The notes below the pieces were generated by a model that was not told where the DNA came from, did not search any database, and saw only the letters and a program-made list of their open reading frames with translations. Of a DNA stretch of 64,000 nt, positions 55,084 to 64,000 are shown piece by piece (the first letter of the stretch is position 1; every line of letters starts with the position of its first letter). Source of the stretch: Pristionchus mayeri. Its lineage: Eukaryota; Nematoda; Chromadorea; Rhabditida; Neodiplogasteridae. The stretch lies in assembly GCA_036245805.1 (NCBI GenBank), contig BTRK01000003.1, positions 43,700,044 to 43,764,043 of the forward strand. Reading direction: 5' to 3'. A program made the translations under genes and the position numbers.

Positions 55084-58000
55084 CTATGGCAGTGGTCTGG
55101 TTTGCGAATTGTAGCAGAGCGAAGTGGAGTACCGCTGGAAGGTGTTGCCGGTGTCGTCCTCTCCGATCAACTGGAAAGTTAATTTTGCGAAGTAAAATAC
55201 TGCGAATTCCTCATTTTCATCGTTTTTTCTCTCGAGCAGGTCAACATCACGCCAAGAGGCAAACAAGATATATCGTATGTTTTTCTTTCATTCGGGCAAT
55301 TGGACAACGTTGAATAAGGTGGTATTAATACTCACCACGACAGAGAAGTCGGTGCCATTGGTCTGATAGCAGCTGAGTGGTTGAGATACGAAGTCGTTCA
55401 CGCATCCGAATCGGTAGGAGAGAGTGGCGGCCTCGAGGAGCAGAGAGGAGGTATCATCAGAGCGAAGCTGGACGTCCTGAAGGAGATTTGATTGCACTAT
55501 TCAAATGCCTGTCATTGCATTATTTTCGATTTCCATTCGGGGTCTATTCTAGATGTGGACGTTGATTGAGAGCATCTCGCCATCAAATTTCGAAATCAAG
55601 ACTCGTATTGCTAGCTGTAAATATTTCAATGAGAAGATAAGTCACCTGAACGAATGACGTCTGCGTTTCCTCTTTGCCGATCGCGATTGACGCGACGATG
55701 CGGTTCTGATCTACAATATCGATTAGTTTGGGAAGCTGAGACTGGACTTGCAGTGTTTTGTTCGCGCGCCCAGTTTCATAGATGGGTGTATCTTTACTTG
55801 ATCTTTCACATTGTCGGAATAATCTGAACATGCCCAAAATGGAAGATCAATTTACAAACCAAATGTTCAAATTTACTGACCAGAGTCGATGTTGGCGACG
55901 GGGTGGGGCGTGTCCTTTCTGAGGTCCTCGACGAAACCAAATTCGATGTTGAGGTCGGATTGAACGCGCACCTTAAACCATAACGATCGTTCAAGATAAA
56001 TTGCTGGCAAGAGCTTTGAAATTAAGAGTAACACCTTATTTTGATGCACACCTTATTGGCATGGATACCGCAACATCGCTAAGGGATACGCGTAACGTCA
56101 GAAGCACTGTATGTCAAACCCAGAGATCAAAGGCTACATCCACATCGCAGCCTCTCCACGAGTCTCCCTCGTTGGCGGTTTGTACGAAGATGGAGTACTT
56201 TCCCGGGGAAAGGTCGTCTGAAAATGAATGCTCGGATATTGCGGTTCAGTTACGAATAACATTAGAGTTCAATAAACGCCACTAGGGTCTGTTCATTTTT
56301 CTATACCCTCTCTCTCGACCGGTTAAACGGTGTGAGAGTGAATAGAATGAATATATATTGGTTTAGTTTCTCGAACTCTAGTATAAATGATACTATTTAT
56401 TGCAATTATCTTAGTTTGTACCGTCTCCGAGATCCGAGGGTTCATTGTTGGAGTCGAACATGTGCTTCTGACAGACGACCAGATGCTTCTCTTCACACTG
56501 CGCGGGGTGCCTGAAACCATGGATCCAGTTCCAGATTCCAGTTCCGAACTCGTAAGTCTGGGATGGAACCATCATTGCTAAGGCTAACCAGAATCCAAAA
56601 CTGAAGTAGGCACAATTTCCCTGGGAACCATCCGGAATCTTGCCGTCAACCCAGAAGTTGACGTTGTCAGGCACGGCCATTACACCTATAAACATACATT
56701 TTTATTTTGTCATAGCTTTTTAAAACTTGCAGATAAGTTTTTAATTACAGAAAACAAAAAAATGTTACGTACCATCATCGTGTTGGAAGTACCACTTCCC
56801 GTTCGAGGAAGTGAGTCCCAGCCAGACTTCTTGGCCGGCCATAGCGAACTCTTGTCCTGATCAAATTTTAGCAGCTCGCTTGAAAAAAATTTATTTCTGA
56901 AACGTACGCTTTCTGTACTCGACGACCTGGTTCAAATCGTCGTTGAGGATGCCGATGAGACCGTCGGTGGTGAACCGAGACCATGGTATTTTCATTTGAT
57001 TTTTTCATTATCATTTTTTATCGAATCAAGGCCTGGGCCTGTTAGATCACGTACTTCTTCCATCCATCGGGGTCTCTTCTGCAAACTTTTCCAAGAAGCT
57101 CCGAGCTGCTTCATTCCGAGTTATTATTCAATTACTATATTCAAATTTTGGAGAGAACAATCTTCACCGTCGAATCTGTTTAGATGCACTAGAGCCTGAT
57201 ATCCAGAAATTACTGCGGTTACAGTTTGCGTGTAGGCATCGACGGGGAAGAAGACCTGAAGTTTTTTTTAAAATTTTGATAGATTCAAAAACATAATTTA
57301 TAGTAGGTCGAAAATGATATCACGGTTTCTCTATCTGCACACTCTCTCAACGCCCAACCAGTCAAGAGAGTGTGCAAAATGTTATTATTTCTGGAACTTT
57401 ACTATCTACACAAATACATGTGAAAATATATTTTAGTTGCTCACGTTCTGGCCCACAGTACAGTCCTCGGCGTGGTACTTGTACACGATAGCAGAGGAGA
57501 AGAGCGTGGGAATCATGCGGGCAGCCCTGATGAAATTGGTTGTTTTATGCTTTTAATGTATTTTTGAGTATTTTTTTGCAGATAATTCTGATTTGTCAAT
57601 GTATTTGCTTCTTTTCCTTTGTGAAAAATACACTGAATAAAACTGCATAACTTGTTAGTTTGCCTTGTTTTGTTACTTGACATGGGCTTAATTTCATATT
57701 GCATACTTATTGATGTCTCCATTATCGATCGTGTACACCTTTCCGTCTCCTCTGCGTGCAAGCTGCTCGAGGTATTGAAAGTCGCACTGAAAGAAATATG
57801 TATCATTCTACAAATGCCAATAAAAATACAAATTTCTATTCCATCCATAGACATTGCACATGAAGTGTGGAATTATCTGTTCATGGAGGACGCGATTCGT
57901 GTGGGGGGAGGGGTCGAGGCATAGATAACAGCAGCTACCCCCATTCCTTTCCTTCCAAATACCGGTCGTAGGTTATAAAATGTACAACATTTCAGCTAAT

Positions 58001-61000
58001 GCATTCGGGAACTTCATCATGATTCAGACAATACTGGTTCTCCATAACAACATTCACACACATTGTTGCCGTTGTATCTCCATCCACCGGTCGTCGGGTC
58101 TCTCATCTGGAATACATTTGCGAGCGTCTTTCGCTCCAGGAACTCCTCGCTGGTGGTGATAACCGAGTTGTCCATGCCTGGCTTACCAGTCTGCAAAATG
58201 TGTACAGATAAATTAGTGATCCAAACGTATGCCAAGATCATAGGAAATTCCATTAAATATTCTACGTCAAAGATATTGACAACGGATCTATCAGGAAGCA
58301 GACGCTTATTGGGCCCGTCCATTCGACCGTTCAGCAGCCTGAATTCAATTCACTCGATTTCGACATTATCCAATTCACCAAATTTCTAACGAAATGTTAC
58401 AGAGAAAATAGACGAGCTAAGAATTAACGCTAGTCTAGATGAAGTTATTTGTGTATCTTTCCCAACTTTTCACTTACATCAAAAACGTAGGATTGTTTTC
58501 AAAACGAAGGCTCACTGATCGATGGTAGGCCAGATCTTGACGATGCATCCATCATCGTTCGGGTTGGAATTGCCCCACTTGTTGAGAGTTTCGAAGAACT
58601 TGTCCGTGTTGTCGATCGGGGAGTCCACCATACCGATAACCTCTATATGGATGATAATCATATTATTCTATTGCGCTTCTTCACTATTTCTTTATGTCGC
58701 AGGCATCACAGAGGTGCACACCGCGCGATGTCCAATGCGAGTAAACCTATTTAGGCATGGAAGAACTGTTGTATAATAAATGAAATGTGTTCCAACTCAC
58801 TGTCCGAGTCGTATCCGATGAGTACGAGTCTTTCGATCCAGTCAGGATGCTGACTCTTGACGTCTCGGATGATCTCGGGGACTGACGCGATTAGCTGTTG
58901 AATCTGACAGGGAAAGTGCATGAGAAATTATGCGACATAATTGTCCTGTTTCTATGAGTGATATAGGTGCAATTCAGTGCTATGTGAGGCGATCAGACCT
59001 CATGATATCATCTGGCCCTCATCTTACCTGTTGCACTCCATTCTTGGTGACCTCGACGATGAAGGCCATGTCTACGTGGAAGCCGTAATTGGAAACCGGA
59101 CCAGACTCAGAACATCGCGCTGCAAATATTAAAGAAGGGGTAACACGAATGGATGCTGGGGACCACGAAGATCCCACCACGAAGATATTGCACTCGCAAT
59201 GGGAAACTGTAGCCAAATTACCCCAAGAACGAGGCGAAAAATATGTAGATCAAGTGAAACATAAAGGAACTAGCTACATCCCTGCGCTTTCAATGAACTT
59301 TGCGCGTATGCAAATAGCCTCAGAGACACTGCTCGTCCCTAATGCATTTTGGATTTCCCTCATTCCTAGAGAATAACAAAAAGTGATGGGCCGTTATAGT
59401 AAGCAACTCCCCATTCCTTTCCCTTCACTCAGGCTCTAGTAGAGCAACGATGTATCATCCTGGAGCCACCCACTTCCGACATGTTCTGCTATACCTCACT
59501 CTACCCTACACCACGATGAAGGATTCGGAGACTCTACTGAAGAATTTTTATAACACACATGTCCCCTCTACAACACCTTCAGGAATTGGATCCATCGCTT
59601 CGAAGAAGACGACTTTTCCCTCAATGCATGGGATCGATCTGAGAGACCGCGTTCGTTGCATTTTGAGACTTTGAAGAAAGCTGTTGAAACGGACGCACTT
59701 CAAAGTGCCCGTAAAATTTCTATTGGACTTAGAGTCTACCATAGCACTGTTAGAGAAGGCTTAAGATCTCTTGAAATGAGAAAATATATCGGTCGATTCA
59801 TATCCCATGATCTGAGGCAAGCCAGCCGAGACTGTCGTATCGATTATTCCATTACTCTCCTCATTCTCCAAGGTGGGGATCGATGGCTGGAACGGCTCGT
59901 AACGGGGAATGAGAAGTGGGTCCTCTACGATAACAACCACAGCAGAGCCCAGTTGGTTGGAGAAGGAGAGACCACGCAGGGTATCCCCAAACTTGACCGG
60001 TACCACAAGAAAAACAAACTGGTAATGTGGTGGGGAGCGGATGGAGTGAACCAATCGGAGCTACTCCCTGAGGGCATGGCAATTACCGGGACCTATCTAC
60101 ATAATTTGAAGTTGGAAGTCTATCGTTCAAGGCTGAAGAACAAGAAAGTGTATAATCAGCAAAGTGACCCCGTCCCAAGGTCTCAAATCAAGTCGAGTAG
60201 GAATTGGCTGGATATGGATGGATGGTTCTCCCTCACCCCCCGTATTCTCCTGGCATGGCCCTGTCTGAATACTGGTTTTTCGCAGACCTGGCCCATGCCG
60301 TTCGAGGTAGGTCGTTCAATTACCTTGGAAGTCTGGAGTACGTTCTCAAGCATTTCTTTGACTCGCGCTCAGACGGGTTCTCAAGGGAGGGGTTCCATAC
60401 ATTGCAGGTACGTCGGGCACATATTGCCAATAATGAGGACAAGTATAATTGAACGTATGATTTTCCCTTCCCCAAGAAATAAAGTTTTGAAAAATACACA
60501 AAGACTTTCCGGCCAACCTAATACCTATACCTATATATAAAGCGCTAATTCCTGGCGCGTGACCGGATTGCGAAACAGTTGCGAAATGAGGAGAGAGAGA
60601 CCGCGCGTCAACAAGTTATGCAACGAGTGATTGCGAAACCTAGATACTCCGCTAGGACGGGGCCCCCGCCGTAGGCGGGGGGGCAGCCGGACTAGTCATA
60701 AATATGATACTCAATTGCCCCTCTGATTTATGAGAACGTGCTCAAAATGTAGGAATGATTCCTTGCAAATCAATCTCATACCTCGTAGTGCATGTTCTCA
60801 TTTGATCTGCAGCGGAAGGAGGGGAAGTAGAAATGGAAGGAGCAGCCACCACGGAAGAGGCCGTTCGAGGCGTACATCTAGACGAGGTACACTGTTTAAC
60901 CATCAGTTGAGGAACATTAAAACCCTCTATATTGCATAAATTACAGATTCTTTGGATAGAAAACGCCGGAGGGAATGCTATTGCTATTTAGGGATTGCTA

Positions 61001-64000
61001 CTTACCTCCTTTTCCATTCCGTCCCTAACAGCGTACATTTTGAGGAAGGCGAAGGCGTGATCGTAGTCCTCCGAATCGCCGTAGTTGTCGATGTGGAACA
61101 CCTGTAACCACATCGTGGTTCCGGAAGTTTGGTATCAATTAAAGTTCGAGAGGCAATATCACGACCTCTTCATTCTATACACTCTCGACTGATTGAGTGG
61201 ATTGAGCGTATAGCATGAAGATTCATCGGTATCGTTTCTCTAATTCTACTCTGGGACGGGTGCTCACCGGGTGGTTGTCCAAGCCGACCACAGGTTGGTA
61301 GCGAATGGCATCGACGTCGACGTCCGTGCTGATGCCCCAAAAGGCCTCGACGGGCTGGTAGTTGGAGTAGGACCGGAATGACGCCTGAAATCGAAAAAGC
61401 TTATGAACTTTATGCTTTCTCGTTGCAGACAGTAACTATACTTGAATACACCCAGAGCTTTCGCAAAGAATAATGCTTGCGGATACGGTACCTGGTAAGC
61501 GCGCACGTTGCAAGATGACGTTTGAACTCCAGTGTGCGTGCGGACCAAGTACGTGCCCGCAATCGGGTCGGAAGTGCGTCTGCAAAGGATTTTGAAAACA
61601 TTATTATGGTGGTTATACAATTCATGAAAAATCAAACTTACTGAATGGTGAACATTCCCTGATCAACGATGCTCTCACTGCGCAGGGGAGTGCCGTCGGG
61701 AGCGATGACCTCGAGCGTGAAGTTGTCTGAAGGTAAATGTGAAAGTGAGGTGATTCGACGTCAGATGGGCATATTCAGTTGCGAAGAGATCATAACGGAA
61801 CTACGGGCTTTCCCGTGTGGCCGATCAAAGATTCGACGATATGGCAGTATGGTGAGACAACCAACTCACGTCCCTTGGCGATGAAGACAAGCGTGTCCGA
61901 GTTCTTCTCCATCTGGATCAACTAGAAATAAACACTTTGACCAAGGATGATAAAATAGTCAGTTTGTGATATAATATCCCATTTTCGATATCGTATTCAT
62001 CCGCTCCCCACTAGTATACCTTTCCGAGTCCATTTCCGCACGCATCTCTGTCAAGTGTAAGCATCAGCTGGGACTTGTAGATGATCGAGTTCATGTGACC
62101 GTACAGTACTTAAAATAATATAATTCAGGTAAGCTGACGAAAAAAAATATTTGGTAGTTTATTTGGTAGAAGAGACTGTAGTTTCGTTTCTCAAACTCTA
62201 CTCGCAAGCACATAACTCACGTCGTACACTTTGCTGCGATCATCAACGTGCCAGGCCAGACCACCGAACCGATTTGCAACCTGAAATATTCAAAATTGTT
62301 ATAATAAATTCTATCGTTTGTGTTACCTCATCAAATGCGGAATCAGAGGGCGGCAACGTCGGAGGTGCACCCAGACTCGGCGAAAGGCTCGACGTACACG
62401 AAGTTGATCTGAAAATACTTGTAGACTTTATCTCATTTGTTATCTTGAAAGAGTGATATAGAATATGATTCAGCAACTGTATTACACGGATAATATGGCC
62501 ATGATTTCCTTCCCTTTCTTTAGAGAAGCTATACCGTACCGTTGCTCTCCAGTAGCTGTTCAATTGCAGCAATGTTTCCTTATCCGTGTCCTGATCGTCG
62601 GCAGGCGCGTCGGTGATGACGTAGACCGTTGAGCCTTGCGTCATTTGCAGGTTCGTGAGACCCTGTGAAGTCGACGATCAAATTTCATCCACATTTTTGA
62701 TACTCGATAGTGCAATTTCGTAATCTGAGAAGAATGTCCAAATCCATGGTATGTCTTTGCAGGGATATATTGTCATTTGTTGCTGATATCCTCAAAATCA
62801 ATGCAAATATAAGCTCGATAGTGATCACCGACTGCCCAAACCCACCGTAGCCACGGCTCCCAGCTCGGAGTCTATGCATCCGCCACGGTTGCTGGCAGCG
62901 TTTACTGCCTGAAGAGGATAAATATCAAAGATAACTGATTATCCGATTTCGGCCTCTCACTCTCATCAGAGTATCCTACTCGCAAAGTTTATCATAATAT
63001 CGTTATGTTATCGTTTTGGTGTATCTTATCATTGCTCACACTGACGAACCATCCCCAATTGTTTCAAATTCTGACCATCATGAAGTCCAGGTCGAACTCC
63101 TCGATGGTTGTGTAGCGCTTTACAAAGGGGATCGCTGAAAATATTCGATGATGACGCTCAACATAAATACATGGATGGTCTACACTGTCACTGTCGAGAT
63201 ACACTGTCGAGATGATGACATATTTCTATAACTCATAAATCGAAGAAACACGTTAATTGAAATCATTTGGTAAAACTGAGCAGACATTCGACACGTACAG
63301 TGATCGTTGAAGAAGATGACGATGAATCTCGAGAGGTATTCAGGGTCGAACTGGAGGTTTTCCACTACCTGAAAAAAGTGTCCATGTACAGTTAGCAAAT
63401 AGAGTTCGAGAAACGACACCACGCTCTCGTCATTCTGCACACTCTCGAGACCGGTCGAACGGCAAGAGAGTGTGTAGAATGAAGAGAGCGTGGTATCGTT
63501 TCCCGAAATCTAGTTCTCGGCCTCTTCATTCTGCACCATCTCTCGCCGATCGACCGTCGATAAAGCGAGCGAAGTTAAGAAGAAATGGTCCAAATTTTCC
63601 ACACTAGTGTGGACAACATTGATAATGACAAAGTTCGAAGTTCGTTAATGGCGCCTCAAATTTTGGTATGTTTTTTTTCTATTAATAGTGTCACATATGA
63701 ATGATGAAATCTCCATCTACCTACCTGATCTATAGCTTGTTGTACTTGGAACATCACGGGGTTCATCTGAGAGCGCACTCGAAGGACGAATACGAGAGTG
63801 GGCTTGTCGACACCGAAACCGTGGTTGGAGTTCGGCTCGCATTTGACTGAAGAAATGATTTTATGCAAGTGGATCGTATGCACGTATTTCGAACTGCCAT
63901 TGAAATACTGATAGTAATCGAATTCAGCTTGAAACTATTAACTTATTCAGATTTCAAATGTTATTTCGAATAAGCTTTCAGTTCATAAAATCCAAAATTG
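55084..64000 (-). CDS. Secreted vWA / C-type lectin protein (3' part)
   Basis: Multi-exon gene whose 5' end lies beyond the window. First vWA-like domain: KCEPNSNHGFGVDKPTLVFV (63847-63724), NLQFDPEYLSRFIVIFFNDH (63360), GSTVYVITDAPADDQD (62640), FGGLAWHVDDRSKVYD (62270). A hemicentin-like follow-on has DNFTLEVIAPDGTPLRSESI (61728) and DPIAGTYLVRTHTG (61580). Second vWA-like domain: NYGFHVDMAFIVEVTKNG (59110), PDWIERLVLIGYDSD (58870), DNTDKFFETLNKWGNSNPND (58620). A C-type lectin domain follows: VWLGLTSSNGKWYFQHDD (56845), NVNFWVDGKIPDGSQGNCAY (56675), CEEKHLVVCQK (56500). C-terminal exons include RSDDTSSLLLEAATLSYRFG; the stop is at 55084. The layout resembles nematode secreted vWA-EGF-CTLD proteins such as IRG-7 (from memory). 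The vWA metal sites look lost. A role at the gut or cuticle surface is inference. Confidence 0.7.
56279..56383. repeat. GAGTTCGAGAAAC hairpin MITE, intron copy 1
   Basis: Diverged hairpin: CTCTCTCGACCGGTT faces GGTGTGAGAGTGAATAGAA, ending TTTCTCGAACTCTAG. It shares end and loop motifs with the outer part of the giant palindrome arms. It lies in an intron of the vWA/lectin gene. Confidence 0.6.
57306..57408. repeat. GAGTTCGAGAAAC hairpin MITE, intron copy 2
   Basis: ATGATATCACGGTTTCTCTA then CTGCACACTCTCTCAACG faces GTCAAGAGAGTGTGCAAAA. Same hairpin family, more diverged at the outer ends. Intron of the vWA/lectin gene. Confidence 0.55.
59450..60521 (+). mobile_element. Mariner element, decayed, left end missing
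   Basis: Transposase pieces on the plus strand: HFRHVLLY (about 59475), FRNWIHRFEEDDFSLNAWDR (59580), VETDALQSARKISIGLRVYH (59690), TGNEKWVLYDNNHSRAQ (59900), LLPEGMAITGTYLHNLK (60065) and, in another frame, YSPGMALSEYWFFADL (60225). The first catalytic Asp is Asn and the last (normally in SPDLAPSDY) is Gly. There are at least two frameshifts. The right terminal repeat ends GGCCAACCTAA at 60521 with TA after it; no matching left end was found. It is inserted in an intron of the vWA/lectin gene on the opposite strand. Confidence 0.88.
60530..60695 (+). mobile_element. Helitron-like non-autonomous element (candidate)
   Basis: The 3' end has the rolling-circle signature: a GC-rich hairpin (GCCCCCGCC, loop GTA, GGCGGGGG; about 60662-60682) then CTAG at 60692-60695 followed by T. 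The 5' side reads TATACCTATATATAAAGCGC, close to Helitron 5' ends, though the expected leading TC is not clear. About 165 bases, no terminal inverted repeats or target duplication seen. It lies right next to the mariner end in the vWA/lectin gene intron. Confidence 0.5.
61140..61256. repeat. GAGTTCGAGAAAC hairpin MITE, intron copy 3
   Basis: AAGTTCGAGAGGCAATATCA, CCTCTTCATTCTATACACTC and a complementary right half ending TCGTTTCTCTAATTCTACT. Diverged member of the hairpin family in an intron of the vWA/lectin gene. Confidence 0.65.
63398..63515. repeat. GAGTTCGAGAAAC hairpin MITE, intron copy 4 (best preserved)
   Basis: AGAGTTCGAGAAACGACACC, ACGCTCTCGTCATTCTGCAC and ACTCTCGAGACCGGTCG pair with AAGAGAGTGTGTAGAATGAA, GAGCGTGGTATCGTTTCCCG. 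Length about 118 bases. It is the best match to the arms of the giant palindrome at 51.4 and 52.6 kb. Intron of the vWA/lectin gene. Confidence 0.75.

Noticed and set aside
1..64000. CRISPR arrays, bacterial operons, prophage or defence islands
   Set aside because: Introns, a eukaryotic tRNA without CCA and animal gene families show nuclear nematode DNA; no regularly spaced identical repeats were seen.

Overview
This window looks like nuclear DNA of a free-living nematode, most likely a rhabditid or diplogastrid (inference). The evidence is many short GT-AG introns with TTTCAG-like acceptors, GC-rich exons in AT-rich DNA, nematode-style gene families, and abundant TA-targeted mariner/Tc1-type elements. 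Coding sequence is split into many small exons, so gene models here are built from exon-by-exon translation and splice-site reading. Exon edges are approximate unless stated.

Layout. 1-960: two broken copies of a phosphatidylinositol transfer protein segment. 1.5-5.2 kb (+): arylacetamide-deacetylase-like esterase with HGGG and GDSAGG motifs, but no exon for the catalytic His; its introns hold a tRNA-derived SINE and a foldback element. 5.3-10.6 kb (-): a THAP-type DDE transposase gene with a dead mariner in one intron. 11.6-14.9 kb: a 359-bp hAT-like MITE, then a foldback element with a mariner-like element inside one arm. 15.6-17.2 kb (-): 7TM receptor gene carrying a 201-bp hairpin MITE. 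18.1-23.2 kb (-): two tandem PHR-domain genes, the upstream one with a transposon inside an exon. 25-29.6 kb: a mariner-like element and a nested composite with a 5'-truncated CR1/jockey-like retrotransposon. 30.4-46 kb (-): two tandem paralogous coiled-coil/polyproline genes sharing a nearly identical 3.6-kb segment; one copy carries an RTE insertion whose empty site is preserved in the other. 47.6-48.6 kb: hairpin plus foldback. 49.1-50.2 kb: gene fragments including rps-17 and rpl-10. 51.2-52.8 kb: a 1,535-bp near-perfect palindrome. 52.8-54.6 kb: two diverged copies of an unidentified segment. 54.8 kb: tRNA-Thr(CGU). 55.1-64 kb (-): the 3' part of a secreted vWA/C-type-lectin gene, with a dead mariner, a Helitron-like element and several hairpin MITEs in its introns.

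The window is dominated by paired genes (PITP, PHR, coiled-coil and the 53-kb segment are all duplicated) and by inverted-repeat elements at several scales. In three places an intact repeat copy, opposite arm or restored exon gives the pre-insertion site of a transposon. No operon or defence island was recognised. The strongest candidates for something new are the hierarchical palindrome at 51-53 kb, the PHR plus coiled-coil architecture, the coiled-coil/DLPPPP gene pair, and the G-tract-ended MITE family.
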